Of a DNA stretch of 64,000 bases, positions 38,765 through 50,148 are shown piece after piece (the stretch's first letter is position 1; the number at the start of each line of letters is the position of its first letter). Source of the DNA: Pseudomonadaceae bacterium SI-3. Its GTDB lineage: Bacteria; Pseudomonadota; Gammaproteobacteria; Pseudomonadales; Pseudomonadaceae. A model generated the notes under the pieces. That model was not told the origin of the DNA, searched no databases, and was given only the letters and a program-made list of their open reading frames with translations. Made by a program: the position numbers and the translations under genes. The stretch lies in NCBI GenBank assembly GCA_004010935.1, contig CP026511.1, positions 4,774,001 through 4,838,000 on the forward strand, read 5' to 3'.

Positions 38765-40225
38765 CTACCTATCGCGATAGGCGTCAGAGAACTCAAATAT
38801 CTGCTCACACAGCCAGCCCTCATCGCGCAATTGCTGAAGGGGATTTTCACTCTTGGCTATTTCAGACAGCCTCGCGGACTCTTGAGAGGACGCGGTAACA
38901 AGCTTTGGTACAGCTGCCATTGGTTTGCCTAGCGGTTTCACCGTCGGCATAGGACTAATGCCGCTCAGCAGTGAATACCGTTTCGACACGTCGTCAGAGC
39001 TCGGCAGCATCATGCCCTCAAGCTGGGAATCAATTGGCAATAGGTCTTCGAACCGCCCCAGCTGCCTAGGATCCCGGCTACGTAAGGCCGACAACGCCGG
39101 TTTAAGGATCTGCATCTTGGTATCGGCCACGCGTCTGAACGTGCTTGGATCAAGGCGCTCCTCGCCGTACTGAATAGCGAAGCGCTGACCTAGGATCAAG
39201 AGCTTAACCAGGAAGTCTGTGACACCTTGAGTTAAATCATAGAGTACGTCGAACAGCTCATCCGACAGCGGACTAACCTCACGGCACCATTGATAGGCCC
39301 ACAAGGACTGCACCAACATCTTCCAGTACCGATCGTGCTTCTCGAATCTTTGAAACTCGATAACGCCAAGGCCACATCCACGTCTTGCATTTCGAAGCAC
39401 GTCCGAAAACAGGCTGATCATTGAGTTAGTCCCGATGAACACGACTGGGATGCCAATCGAATTGATCAGGTTGACGAAGAAATTGAGCATGTTGTCTTTT
39501 CCGCCGGTTCGCGCCGACCGTAGATGCTGAATTTCATCGATTAGCAAGGCGCCTATAAAATAGGTGCTCGCAACCTGTTCCATGCGTTGAATGGTGTCAG
39601 GGAGGCCACTTCGAGAGCGGTAGCTGTTTGCGTATCGATCTTGGCCAATAGCCTGATCCACCGCACGGAAGAACGCCCGACACAAACCGCTAAGTGAACC
39701 ATCGAACGGGCAATCCAGCTTTAACCAAGTGATTTGCGTTTGTACAAACTGACGACTTTCATAGCGTTCATGGAGAACTGTCTGCGGATAAAGACGCAGA
39801 ATTGATTCAAGGGCCGTCGATTTTCCGATCCCGCTCAACCCAACCAAGCTGAAGGTCGTTGCAGTAGAGCGAAACCCGTCGGATGTCCGCCTGCTCGTTG
39901 AAAGTGAGTGAAGGTGCCTCACGGTCGTTGGCGACAGCGGATTACGCCCTACGTATCCACTTCGAATCAACGAAGACAGGCTTGATTCCAGCTCAAGATG
40001 AACCGGTAAAGGCTGAACGACCGTACGTAAGCGATCGATGCAGTGAAGCCGTACCGCTCTATCGAGTTCGCGCTCATGCTCGTTCACCGGCGGAAAATGC
40101 GTGATCAATGAAGCCGTGTCGGTTTCGGAGAAGATTGGTGGTAACGCTTCTATTAATGGATTCCCTTGAAACTCTAAAACAGGCGATGCCTCATACTGGG
40201 CGACGAAATGTATATTTCGGCTCAT
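38765..40225 (-). CDS. tnsC: TnsC-like AAA+ ATPase
   Basis: 486 residues. Walker A GLSGIGKST, Walker B with GALLIDEIQHLRSA, sensor region VVFIGTNSMISLF. N-terminal LITHFPPVNEHERELDRAVR region as in TnsC/TniB. It links the transposase to the target-bound TniQ/TnsD protein and enforces target immunity. The ATG overlaps the tnsB stop by four bases. Confidence 0.93.
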   Translation of the reverse strand: MSRNIHFVAQYEASPVLEFQGNPLIEALPPIFSETDTASLITHFPPVNEHERELDRAVRLHCIDRLRTVVQPLPVHLELESSLSSLIRSGYVGRNPLSPTTVRHLHSLSTSRRTSDGFRSTATTFSLVGLSGIGKSTALESILRLYPQTVLHERYESRQFVQTQITWLKLDCPFDGSLSGLCRAFFRAVDQAIGQDRYANSYRSRSGLPDTIQRMEQVASTYFIGALLIDEIQHLRSARTGGKDNMLNFFVNLINSIGIPVVFIGTNSMISLFSDVLRNARRGCGLGVIEFQRFEKHDRYWKMLVQSLWAYQWCREVSPLSDELFDVLYDLTQGVTDFLVKLLILGQRFAIQYGEERLDPSTFRRVADTKMQILKPALSALRSRDPRQLGRFEDLLPIDSQLEGMMLPSSDDVSKRYSLLSGISPMPTVKPLGKPMAAVPKLVTASSQESARLSEIAKSENPLQQLRDEGWLCEQIFEFSDAYRDR

Positions 40226-42402
40226 TTCTTGGCCCCTGGGCGTAGCCGGCTCAGTAGATCAAAGACCTCAGCGCTGCGGGCACCGGCGTAATCTTCCGCG
40301 ACGCCAGCGCTAATAATCGCGTCGGGTCGCGGAGGAACAGAAGATCGCAAGTCATCGGGGACGAACGACTCCTTACGTTCTTGCAAGCGTTCGCTAGCTC
40401 GATTACTACGAATGTTGCCCAACTTTTCAGATTTCGTCGAAACTTCAGTTTTTAACAACTTATCTTGTTTTGCAGCTTTAACGACGTCAGATATTTCGGC
40501 ATCTAGCGAGACTTTACTGACTAGCTTGGTGTATTTGCTGTCTGGGGACTCTTGTTTGATGATGGCGAGCATGTCTATAACTTCATCAAACCGATACCCG
40601 ATATAGCGAACTTCAGATTTCCTTAGATCACCGCGTAGGAAGTTACCTTGATTATTTTGGATCCAGATATGTTCAGTGCTGTTAGGGTCATACCAACAAA
40701 GAATGCTGCTTACCCCTCTATGTCTTGCTCTGGCAAACCAGTTCTGCTCAACGGCTAAGTCACAGATGTAAAACATACCCTTGAACTTAATCCCTCCCTT
40801 TTGTATAGAACCTCTGTCTCGGGGCAAAAGATGTAGGTAAATAAGTTCGTCAGCCTGGGAATTTTCATCGATTCGATCATTTCGGAGCGCCCAACTCCAT
40901 ATGCCTATTGGGGTAGGTTCCACCTGATCGGCTATCATCTCTTTGGTAAGGCGGTCGGGCTGCCGATTGTGCTTGTTATAATGGAGTATTCCCTGAACAA
41001 TAATCTTTGTAAACTCTGCCAAATTGAGCGTAGCATCCAGCCTATAATCACGCTCTCCCCGTTCTTTATTCCTCTTACGTACTGCGCCGGGGATCCAATG
41101 TATTTGGGTAGTAACGTTGAGTACTTTGAAACTGCTCTCAACGATGGCCTTCCAGTCCGGCCGATAAGGAGGGGCTATACCAAGGTTTATTCTGAGCCCT
41201 GAAGCCAAGCCTTCTGCAGCCTGACCCAACATCTCTCCTCTGTCAGCAAAGATTTCATGAGGTAAGTGGTGGCAAGGCCAATCGTCCTCGGTAATATCAA
41301 CACCATTATCCGCGCAAAAATCTTTCTTCGACGTAAATGCATTAAACAGTGCCTGACGGGCGCCGTTCCAACTCGGCCCTTCAAGGCCGACATAAACGCC
41401 AGTGATCATGCCTGAGAAAGTATCAATTACCACATAAACAACCGGGCGGCCAATAACCCAGTCTCGGTTGTATCGGCTGACCAGATATATGTCAGCCACA
41501 GTAGCGTCTATTTCAAACAAGTGGCAAGGACCACGCAGACCATCGCGTACAGTACCAGTCAGCGGACGATGATCCTTTTTCCAATTTCGCTCACCGCCTC
41601 TTCCTCTAAGAACGGTAATATCGTCATACGCTTTGTGTCCCCAATAAGCGAACTGCCTAGCGGTTGGAAGTTCATTTGCGGAAAGTAGTGGTGGTTCCAT
41701 ACAATCGCCTGGAAGCGTTTTTGATGTATAAAACCGCCTGAGCATTTTTATGTAAGCATCAGCGATAGTGCCAACTTTTCCGGTTGCAAATAAAGAAAAG
41801 CCTACCTTAATGCAGTTCTTGTCGGCCTCCGTCAGAACCTTTGACTGAGTATCGACTTCCACTCCTTGAAAATGGGCTTTGCGGCCGGGTTTTTTTCCAA
41901 CCCTATACTGCTTGGGTTTACCTGGACCCCCAGAGTTAAAACGGTCAGGTAGTAACGCGTTACGAACCTGGCCGTTCATCCAATATCGATACAGTAGTCG
42001 ATATATAGTTTTTTTGGGTATTTCGCATTTTATCGCTTGGTCAGTTATTAAGCGCCCCATAGCTCCAGGCTGAAATATCTCTCCCGGAACTTCCGTCTCA
42101 ATCAGATCCCGGATACGCAGCCAGTTTTTATCACGAGAACATTTCTCTTTTTCAGAAATATCTTCTTCAATCCGTAGCATAAATGGGCTAGGTACAATAG
42201 TTGCTGTCTTTATATCACCATTATCCAAAAAACTTATTAGCTCTGACAAACGCATCACCCAAGGCTTATTGGGCGTCTTCACAATATTAAAAAGTACAAC
42301 TTGATCGCTTATAGTATCCAGCCAGAGCACCCTGGCCAATTGTTGAAACTCACTGGTTTCGGTGACTGGTTCGATGACATCGTTAATATTTAGATATGGC
42401 AT
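40222..42402 (-). CDS. tnsB: TnsB-like DDE transposase
   Basis: 726 residues. N-terminal DNA-binding domains, RNase-H fold with the first Asp in HLFEIDATVADIYL, second in HEIFADRGEMLG, Glu in RPDWKAIVESSFK, then a beta-barrel and a basic helical tail for TnsC contact. It binds the transposon ends and makes the 3' joins. One-base overlap (TGATG) with tnsA. AT-richer than tnsC. Confidence 0.94.
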   Translation of the reverse strand: MPYLNINDVIEPVTETSEFQQLARVLWLDTISDQVVLFNIVKTPNKPWVMRLSELISFLDNGDIKTATIVPSPFMLRIEEDISEKEKCSRDKNWLRIRDLIETEVPGEIFQPGAMGRLITDQAIKCEIPKKTIYRLLYRYWMNGQVRNALLPDRFNSGGPGKPKQYRVGKKPGRKAHFQGVEVDTQSKVLTEADKNCIKVGFSLFATGKVGTIADAYIKMLRRFYTSKTLPGDCMEPPLLSANELPTARQFAYWGHKAYDDITVLRGRGGERNWKKDHRPLTGTVRDGLRGPCHLFEIDATVADIYLVSRYNRDWVIGRPVVYVVIDTFSGMITGVYVGLEGPSWNGARQALFNAFTSKKDFCADNGVDITEDDWPCHHLPHEIFADRGEMLGQAAEGLASGLRINLGIAPPYRPDWKAIVESSFKVLNVTTQIHWIPGAVRKRNKERGERDYRLDATLNLAEFTKIIVQGILHYNKHNRQPDRLTKEMIADQVEPTPIGIWSWALRNDRIDENSQADELIYLHLLPRDRGSIQKGGIKFKGMFYICDLAVEQNWFARARHRGVSSILCWYDPNSTEHIWIQNNQGNFLRGDLRKSEVRYIGYRFDEVIDMLAIIKQESPDSKYTKLVSKVSLDAEISDVVKAAKQDKLLKTEVSTKSEKLGNIRSNRASERLQERKESFVPDDLRSSVPPRPDAIISAGVAEDYAGARSAEVFDLLSRLRPGAKK

Positions 42403-43259
42403 CAGCTAGCCCTACTCTCATATCGAGAGTCTTCGGAAGGATACAAGATATCTGCAATTAGAAAGACGCTCTTCATCATTAGCCGTTCGGCTACTAGATC
42501 AAGAATTATATTCTTGTTCCAAACCAGGTGCATGAAGATGTTTTTGGCGTCGCTATATGGGATAAATAGCGATTTAGCAATGCTTTTTAGCATACGATCA
42601 AGAGGCCATTGAAACTCTCGCATGCTTTTAACTTCATCGAGGAAACTAACGATTAATGCGCGTTGCTGGAGCTCCCTTTTGAGCGTGGCTCCTTTGCGAA
42701 ACCAATCTAAGTTACTGCTCAGGGTTGCGGGTATGTTTTCTTCTGTAACCACGTTCCAGTCAATGTTGCGATTTTTCCAAAACTCTCGTTCTATCTTCAG
42801 CTTTTGTAAAGTGCGCTCAAGCCTTCGACCCGAAGCGAATGACTCGGTGTATTTAATCGTACGCGCAACTAACCGCTCGCTTCCGTCAGGCTGTCGCAGC
42901 GTAACTAAAAAATCGGTGGTCATCACGAAAGGTACTTTCGTTCCGGGATAAACCGGATAAGCGATGTTCAGCGAGTTTGCAATCGACTGGGCTGCCGATT
43001 GGGGCAACAGGGGATATTGCTCCCTGATATCTATTACCGATTCTGAAAACTCAAGCAGAAGTAGATAGCCATATTCCAAATCGGAAAGAAGGTGATGAAG
43101 CCGATTGACCTTGGCTCCATGTATCTTGCGCGACCGCCCATGGGATGGAACATCCTGCACCCGCAGCCATGGCACGTAGTGCTCTAGACTCCCTTGCCCA
43201 AAACCTTTTTCGATATGCCGATCAATGTCGGACTGGGTTCTAAAGCTACGACCTCGCAA
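42402..43259 (-). CDS. tnsA: TnsA-like endonuclease
   Basis: 285 residues from a TTG start preceded by GGGAGG five bases upstream. N-terminal nuclease motifs YVPWLRVQDVPSHGRSRKI and HHLLSDLEYGYLLLLEFSES (catalytic Glu), Asp in VMTTDFLVTL and Lys in RTIKYTESF; C-terminal DNA-binding helix set. TnsA cuts the 5' strands so that excision is complete and insertion is cut-and-paste. First gene of the tnsABC-tniQ operon. Confidence 0.92.
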   Translation of the reverse strand: MRGRSFRTQSDIDRHIEKGFGQGSLEHYVPWLRVQDVPSHGRSRKIHGAKVNRLHHLLSDLEYGYLLLLEFSESVIDIREQYPLLPQSAAQSIANSLNIAYPVYPGTKVPFVMTTDFLVTLRQPDGSERLVARTIKYTESFASGRRLERTLQKLKIEREFWKNRNIDWNVVTEENIPATLSSNLDWFRKGATLKRELQQRALIVSFLDEVKSMREFQWPLDRMLKSIAKSLFIPYSDAKNIFMHLVWNKNIILDLVAERLMMKSVFLIADILYPSEDSRYESRAS

Positions 43260-43429
43260 ACAAGCCTCCCGGTGCCTTCAGCCACCTCCACCAATCCGAA
43301 GCTTGAAAATACGCTCAAAAGTCTTAGGAAACTTCGCAGGCTGTGGATAAGTTGAAAAACGCGAGAACAGATTAGCTTCATCCGGTCGACTTTCGCGTGA
43401 TTCGGATAGGCGGGCTGGCTACCTCTAAT

Positions 43430-43493
43430 AAGTGTATGGAAATCATACACTTGCGTTTTGTCATAATATTTTGTTTGTTGTCAAAATATTTTG
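43430..43493. repeat. Candidate right end of the Tn7-like element
   Basis: AAGTGTATG-GAAAT-CATACACTT (43430-43452), then two 16-base near-repeats TTGTCATAATATTTTG (43458-43473) and TTGTCAAAATATTTTG (43478-43493) spaced by 20 bases, like TnsB-binding sites. On the minus strand the only TGT within 90 bases of glmS is at 43449 (TGTATGATTTCC), a possible transposon terminus. The exact end is undecided. A DnaA-box match TGTGGATAA lies inside at 43342. Confidence 0.5.
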
Positions 43494-43511
43494 GCAAAAA
43501 CCATTACGGAC

Positions 43512-43526
43512 GTTGAGGATCTCAAC
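43512..43526 (-). terminator. Hairpin at glmS 3' end
   Basis: GTTGAG (43512-43517), loop GAT, CTCAAC (43521-43526), three bases after the glmS TAG. The T-run (TTTTT on the minus strand) follows about 13 bases later, so it is a weak terminator. The classical Tn7 insertion point, some 25 bases after the glmS stop, would fall just beyond it. Confidence 0.5.
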
Positions 43527-43528
43527 CG

Positions 43529-45379
43529 CTATTCCACAGTTACCGATTTAGCCAGGTTGCGCGGCTGATCGACGTCAGTGCCCCGCAGGACAGCGACGTA
43601 GTAGGAAAGCAGCTGCAAGGGGATGGTGTAGAGGATCGGCGCCAGCACGTCGTGGATATGCGGCATGCTGACGATAAAGGTGCCCTCGCCGTTTTCGATG
43701 CCCGCTTCGCGGTCCGCGAAAACAATCAGCTCTCCGCCGCGCGCACGCACTTCCTGGAGGTTGGATTTAAGCTTTTCCAGCAATTCATTGTTCGGTGCCA
43801 CGGTAACCACTGGCATGTCTGCGTCGACCAGCGCCAAGGGGCCATGCTTGAGCTCACCGGCCGGATAGGCCTCGGCGTGAATGTAGGAAATCTCCTTGAG
43901 CTTCAGCGCGCCTTCCATGGCCACCGGATACTGCGCACCGCGGCCGAGGAACAGGGTGTGGTGCTTCTCGGCGAAGTGCTCGGAGATCTTTTCCACCGTG
44001 GTATCCATGGCCAGCGCCTCACCGAGACGCGTCGGCAGGCGGCGCAATTCGTCTATCAGCTCCGCTTCCAGCGCCGGCGCCAAGGTGCCGCGCACCTGAC
44101 CCAGCGACAGGGTCAGCAGCAACAGGCCAACCAGCTGGGTGGTAAACGCCTTGGTCGAAGCCACGCCTATCTCCGGACCGGCCTGGGTCAACAGGGTCAG
44201 GTCGGACTCGCGGACCAGCGAGCTGATGCCAACGTTGCAGATGGCCAGACTGGCGAGGTAACGCCCTTCCCCTTCGGTACGTGACTTGGCGTTGCGCAGC
44301 GCGGCGAGCGAATCAGCGGTTTCGCCAGACTGGGAAATGGTGACGAACAGGGTGTCGGGCTGCACCACAACCTTGCGGTAGCGAAATTCGCTGGCGACCT
44401 CTACCTGACACGGAATACCAGCCAGCTCTTCCAGCCAGTAGCGAGCAACCATTCCGGCGTGATAGCTAGTGCCACAGGCGACGATCTGCACGTTACGCAC
44501 CTTGGCGAACAACTCCGCCGCCTGCGGGCCGAACGCCTGAACCAACACCTGATGATCACCAAGGCGGCCTTCGAGGGTGCGTTGCACCACCTTGGGCTGC
44601 TCATGAATTTCCTTGAGCATGAAATGCCGATACTCGCCCTTGTCTGCTGCCTCGGCGCCCTCGTGGTATTGCACGCTTTCACGCTCAACGGCCTGGCCGT
44701 CGAAGTCCCAGATCTTCACGCTGTCGCGGCGGATCTCGGCAATGTCACCTTCTTCCAGGTACATGAAACGGTCGGTCACCTGACGCAGAGCCAGCTGATC
44801 GGAGGCGAGGAAATTCTCACCCAGCCCCAGGCCGATCACCAAAGGGCTGCCGCTGCGGGCGGCTAGCAAACGATCGGGCTGCTTAGCGCTGACCACAGCC
44901 AGGCCATAGGCACCATGCAGCTCCTTGACCGCTGACTTCAGGGCGACGGTCAGATCGCCCAACTCGCCGAGCTTGTGGTGCAGCAGATGGACAATGACTT
45001 CAGTATCGGTATCTGAGAGGAAGGTATAACCCAACCCCTTCAATTGCTGACGCAGCGCCTCGTGGTTTTCGATGATGCCGTTGTGCACCACCGCGAGGTC
45101 GTCGCCGGAAAAGTGTGGATGGGCGTTGCGCTCGCAAGGTGCTCCATGGGTCGCCCAACGGGTATGCGCAATACCCAGGCGACCAGTGAGCTGCTCTTCC
45201 TGTTGAGCCTGTTCCAGCTCGGCGACCTTGCCGGAACGTCGCAGACGGTGCAGGTGGCAACCGTCGTCCAGCACGGCGACGCCAGCGCTGTCATAGCCAC
45301 GGTATTCCAGGCGCTTGAGGCCTTCTAGCAGGATCGGGGTGATATTGCGTTCAGCGACGGCGCCAACGATGCCACACAT
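43529..45379 (-). CDS. glmS: Glucosamine-6-phosphate synthase
   Basis: 616 residues. N-terminal glutaminase with Cys1 ([10 protein letters not shown]) and [10 protein letters not shown], two SIS sugar-isomerase domains ([27 protein letters not shown]), and the C-terminal closing motif NLAKSVTVE. It makes GlcN-6-P from Fru-6-P and Gln for peptidoglycan and LPS. Its 3' end is the attTn7 recognition site in many bacteria, and a Tn7-like core lies directly downstream. It follows the glmR gene by two bases. Confidence 0.98.
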   Translation of the reverse strand: MCGIVGAVAERNITPILLEGLKRLEYRGYDSAGVAVLDDGCHLHRLRRSGKVAELEQAQQEEQLTGRLGIAHTRWATHGAPCERNAHPHFSGDDLAVVHNGIIENHEALRQQLKGLGYTFLSDTDTEVIVHLLHHKLGELGDLTVALKSAVKELHGAYGLAVVSAKQPDRLLAARSGSPLVIGLGLGENFLASDQLALRQVTDRFMYLEEGDIAEIRRDSVKIWDFDGQAVERESVQYHEGAEAADKGEYRHFMLKEIHEQPKVVQRTLEGRLGDHQVLVQAFGPQAAELFAKVRNVQIVACGTSYHAGMVARYWLEELAGIPCQVEVASEFRYRKVVVQPDTLFVTISQSGETADSLAALRNAKSRTEGEGRYLASLAICNVGISSLVRESDLTLLTQAGPEIGVASTKAFTTQLVGLLLLTLSLGQVRGTLAPALEAELIDELRRLPTRLGEALAMDTTVEKISEHFAEKHHTLFLGRGAQYPVAMEGALKLKEISYIHAEAYPAGELKHGPLALVDADMPVVTVAPNNELLEKLKSNLQEVRARGGELIVFADREAGIENGEGTFIVSMPHIHDVLAPILYTIPLQLLSYYVAVLRGTDVDQPRNLAKSVTVE

Positions 45380-45381
45380 GG

Positions 45382-46164
45382 TCAGGTCTCCTGATGGGTT
45401 TCGACGGCCGCGCAGATCAGTTTGACGCCGCGGGCCTGAATGCTTGAACGCGCCTCGGTGGTGAGGCGTTCGTCCGTGATGAGGGTATGAATGTCGCCCC
45501 AGGGCAACTCAAGATTGGGTATACGTCGGCCGATCTTGTCGGACTCGGCGAGCACGATGACTTCGCGCGCGACTTCGGCCATGACCCGTGACAGGCCGAG
45601 CAACTCATTGAACGTGGTGGTGCCACGCTGCAGATCGATACCGTCTGCCCCGATGAACAACTGGTCGAAGTCGTAAGAGCGCAGCACCTGTTCTGCCACC
45701 TGCCCCTGGAACGACTCGGAATGCGGATCCCAGGTACCACCAGTCATCAGCAGTGTCGGCTCATGCTCCAGCTCACGCAACGCGTTGGCGACACTCAGGG
45801 AATTGGTCATGACCAACAGACCGTGCTTGTGGCCCAGCTGCGGGATCATCGCCGCGGTGGTGGTGCCACTGTCGATGATGATTCGCGCATGTTCGCGAAT
45901 GCACCCTACAGCGGCTCGGGCGATGGCTTGCTTCCAGAGCGAGACTGGCTGCGCACTGTCGCCGATCAGCTCCTGCGGCAAGGGCACCGCACCGCCGTAC
46001 CGGCGCAACAGCAAGCCGTTCTTCTCCAGCGCGGCGAGGTCTTTGCGAATGGTCACTTCGGAGGTCTCGAAACGCCTGGACAACTCATCGACACTGACCT
46101 CGCCCTGCTCATTGAGCAAGGCGAGTATGGCGTGACGTCGTTGCGGAGTGTTGCGTTTCGACAT
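45382..46164 (-). CDS. glmR: DeoR-family regulator of the glm genes
   Basis: 260 residues. DeoR helix-turn-helix [19 protein letters not shown] and [19 protein letters not shown], then the sugar-phosphate sensor fold ([21 protein letters not shown]). It lies immediately before glmS in the same direction; such regulators control amino-sugar metabolism. The effector is probably a hexosamine phosphate (inference). Confidence 0.92.
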   Translation of the reverse strand: MSKRNTPQRRHAILALLNEQGEVSVDELSRRFETSEVTIRKDLAALEKNGLLLRRYGGAVPLPQELIGDSAQPVSLWKQAIARAAVGCIREHARIIIDSGTTTAAMIPQLGHKHGLLVMTNSLSVANALRELEHEPTLLMTGGTWDPHSESFQGQVAEQVLRSYDFDQLFIGADGIDLQRGTTTFNELLGLSRVMAEVAREVIVLAESDKIGRRIPNLELPWGDIHTLITDERLTTEARSSIQARGVKLICAAVETHQET

Positions 46165-46165
46165 G

Positions 46166-46434
46166 ACTAAGTTTCGGTTCGAAAGAAAATTTGGCGAATC
46201 AAAACCTAATCCAGCGACTCAGTCAACTCCTGCCACCGATGAAGCCCAACAAGTTGGTCGAATTCCCTCGCCGCTGGCGATATCGTTGAGCGTCGCCGCA
46301 ACAGCTTCGACCGGCGGGGTCACGCTGCGGGCGGGAGTCGACATCAAGGGCAAGCCAACCAGCGCCGTACAGATCCCGATTAGCTTCGGGTTGGCCTGAA
46401 AGCGGGCTTCGCGCAGTTCGAACGCATTAGGCAT
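46166..46434 (-). pseudogene. Chemoreceptor (MCP) remnant
   Basis: The minus strand reads LIGICTALVGLPLMSTPARS and PVEAVAATLNDIASGEG, which matches the second TM and HAMP of methyl-accepting proteins (usually followed by DLTRRL). A second frame then reads FDQLVGLHRWQEL, recalling the MCP C-terminal end. An internal deletion and frame slips would explain both. 46435-46571 shows a further in-frame patch (NEAYRYVQGFVRHFLP) without clear family. Confidence 0.45.
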
Positions 46435-46571
46435 GCACTCGATGGCTTGCTCATGCTACGGCAGAAAGTGTCGGACGAAGCCCTGGACGTACCGATAGGC
46501 CTCGTTGACCGACGCTCCGTAGGCAGGGCCTAAGCCAGGCGGCAGTTCAGTAGCTTATTACGCAAGATTGC

Positions 46572-46725
46572 TCAAGGATTGCGCTGCTCGAGGCGCTCAC
46601 CTGTACGACTGGCCTGATGCGATTGGTAGAGGGAAGCACTGATCAGCACCCCGATGATCGCAACAGCAATGGCCAGCCCGGGGAATGAACACGTGAACAC
46701 GCTCGGCACGCTCCCGCCAGCGCAT
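46572..46725 (-). pseudogene. Small single-TM protein, frameshifted
   Basis: ATG at 46725 after TGGAG gives MRWRERAERVHVFIP; dropping one C in the run near 46687 gives GLAIAVAIIGVLISASLYQS and HQASRTGERLEQRNP before TGA. About 51 residues with one membrane helix. It starts 23 bases after the glmU stop. I do not recognise the family, and a non-coding reading is possible. Confidence 0.35.
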
Positions 46726-46748
46726 GCTCCAGTGACGGGCATCGAGCA

Positions 46749-48113
46749 CTATTTCTGCTTTTTCTGCGGCCGTCGCCAGCCCGTGATCAATGCTTGCCGC
46801 GCCCGCCCGAGGGCCAGAGTTCCGGCCGGGACGTCGGCTGTAATCACCGAGCCTGCGCCGGTGGTTGCGCCATCGCCTAGGGTGACCGGGGCAACCAACG
46901 AGCTGTTGGAGCCAATGAAAACATCCTCGCCCATCACCGTGCGGAACTTGTTTGCACCGTCGTAATTGCAGGTAATGGTGCCGGCGCCAATATTGGTCCG
47001 TGCGCCAATTTCCGCATCACCTAGATAAGCCAGGTGACCGGCCTTGGCGCCATCACCCAGGCTTGAGTTCTTCACCTCAACGAAGTTGCCGACGTGCGCT
47101 TTGGCGCCCAATACCGCGCCGGGACGCAAACGGGCAAACGGTCCGCAATCGGCGGCTTCGCCAAGCTCGGCGCCTTCCAGATGACTGTTGGCCTTGACCA
47201 CCGAACCGCGGCGCAGCGTACTGTTGCGGATCACGCAATTAGGGCCGATCTCCACGCCGTCCTCGATCAACACCTTGCCTTCGAGAATCACGTTCACATC
47301 AATCAGCACGTCACGTCCAACGGTGACCTCACCGCGCAAGTCGAAGCGCGCCGGATCTCGCAGGGTCACACCCTGCGCCATCAAACGGCGCGCGGCGCGC
47401 TGCTGATAGTGCCGCTCAAGCTCAGCCAGCTGAATGCGATCGTTAGCGCCCTGGACTTCCATCGCATGCAACGGCTGTTCGGTAGCCACCACTAGGCCGT
47501 CTGCCACGGCCATGGCGATCACATCAGTCAGGTAGTACTCACCCTGGGCGTTGCTGTTTGAAAGTCTACCCAGCCAATCACCGAGCCGCTCACCCGGGAC
47601 CGCGAGAATGCCAGTATTGCCTTCTGAGATGAGTTTCTGCTCAGCCGAGGCATCCTTGTGCTCGACGATTGCCTGAACCACACCTTGTGCGTCACGCACG
47701 ATTCGTCCGTAGCCACTCGGGTCGGCTAGATCCACCGTGAGCAAAGCGAGCTGCTGCGGATTCACTTGCTGCAGGAGTCGTTCGAGCGTCGCCGCTTCGA
47801 TCAGCGGTACATCACCATAAAGAATCAGGACACGCTCGGCCGACAATGCCGGAAGCGCCTGAGCCACGGCGTGGCCTGTACCCAATTGCTCGGCCTGCAC
47901 GACGAAATTCAGATCATCTGCTGCCAGCTGCTCACGAACCCTCTCGGCACCGTGGCCGATCACAACATGGATGGCCTTCGGCTTGAGTGCGCGAGCGGTG
48001 TCAATGACATGCCCGAGCATGGATTGACCGGCAACAGGGTGCAGAACTTTCGGCAGGGCAGAGCGCATGCGCGTGCCCTGACCAGCAGCGAGAATGACGA
48101 TATCGAGAGACAT
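46749..48113 (-). CDS. glmU: Bifunctional GlmU: GlcN-1-P acetyltransferase / UDP-GlcNAc pyrophosphorylase
   Basis: 454 residues from [20 protein letters not shown] (nucleotide motif). Pyrophosphorylase domain to about 230 ([17 protein letters not shown]), then left-handed beta-helix hexapeptides ([35 protein letters not shown]) and the acetyltransferase end ([20 protein letters not shown]). Completes UDP-GlcNAc synthesis with GlmS. The upstream 17-residue extension of the ORF is not likely to be translated. Confidence 0.97.
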   Translation of the reverse strand: MSLDIVILAAGQGTRMRSALPKVLHPVAGQSMLGHVIDTARALKPKAIHVVIGHGAERVREQLAADDLNFVVQAEQLGTGHAVAQALPALSAERVLILYGDVPLIEAATLERLLQQVNPQQLALLTVDLADPSGYGRIVRDAQGVVQAIVEHKDASAEQKLISEGNTGILAVPGERLGDWLGRLSNSNAQGEYYLTDVIAMAVADGLVVATEQPLHAMEVQGANDRIQLAELERHYQQRAARRLMAQGVTLRDPARFDLRGEVTVGRDVLIDVNVILEGKVLIEDGVEIGPNCVIRNSTLRRGSVVKANSHLEGAELGEAADCGPFARLRPGAVLGAKAHVGNFVEVKNSSLGDGAKAGHLAYLGDAEIGARTNIGAGTITCNYDGANKFRTVMGEDVFIGSNSSLVAPVTLGDGATTGAGSVITADVPAGTLALGRARQALITGWRRPQKKQK

Positions 48114-48177
48114 GGCAGATCCTGAACAAACGTAGCCGCAGGCCGACGCGGGGGTTATTTCCAAGTGGCAGAAAAAG

Positions 48178-48204
48178 AAAAAGGGTAGCCAAGGCTACCC
48201 TTTT
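48178..48204 (-). terminator. atp operon terminator
   Basis: AAGGGTAGCC and GGCTACCCTT flank an AA loop, with A/T runs on both sides (minus-strand read-out ends in CTTTTTC). It lies about 30 bases after atpC and separates it from glmU. Confidence 0.92.
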
Positions 48205-48232
48205 ACTCGTTCGCGATGAAGCCGTTACCAGA

Positions 48233-48661
48233 TCAACCGCGACCGTACTTCTTGCGCATCGCCTCGATTGTCCGCAGCTGAGCTGCAGCCTCGGCGAGAC
48301 GCGCAGCAGCGGAGCCGTAGTCAAACTCGGCACCCTTCTCGTGCAACGCTTTTTCAGCGGCTGTAACAGCAGCTTTCGCCGCCGCCTCGTCCAGATCCTT
48401 GGCGCGAGTCGCAGTATCGGCAAGCACCTTCACCATATTTGGCTGGACTTCAATGAAGCCGCCAGAAATGTAGAAGATATCTTCTTCGCCGCCCTGCTTG
48501 ATCACACGCACCGGACCGGGCTTGAGATCAGTCAGCAAAGGAGCGTGGCCCGGCAGAATGCCCAAGTCACCCAGGTGACCATGGGCGATGACCATCTCTA
48601 CCAGCCCCGAGAACAGCTCTTCTTCCGCACTGACGATGTCACAGTGGACTGTCATAGCCAT
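48233..48661 (-). CDS. atpC: ATP synthase epsilon subunit
   Basis: 142 residues. [20 protein letters not shown], then [21 protein letters not shown] beta-sandwich and a C-terminal helical hairpin. It regulates the F1 rotor. Last gene of atpIBEFHAGDC. Confidence 0.97.
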   Translation of the reverse strand: MAMTVHCDIVSAEEELFSGLVEMVIAHGHLGDLGILPGHAPLLTDLKPGPVRVIKQGGEEDIFYISGGFIEVQPNMVKVLADTATRAKDLDEAAAKAAVTAAEKALHEKGAEFDYGSAAARLAEAAAQLRTIEAMRKKYGRG

Positions 48662-48741
48662 ACTTATGCCTCGGTAATGAGCTCTGCTGGAAACCTTCGC
48701 CGCCAGCAGAGCTTATTGGCGCCCGCAAGCGGGCGCGCCAG

Positions 48742-50148
<1,407 letters not shown>

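Noticed and set aside
34980..43528. CRISPR array or cas genes in the Tn7-like element
   Set aside because: No regularly spaced repeats and no Cas motif was seen, so it is not a CRISPR-guided transposon.
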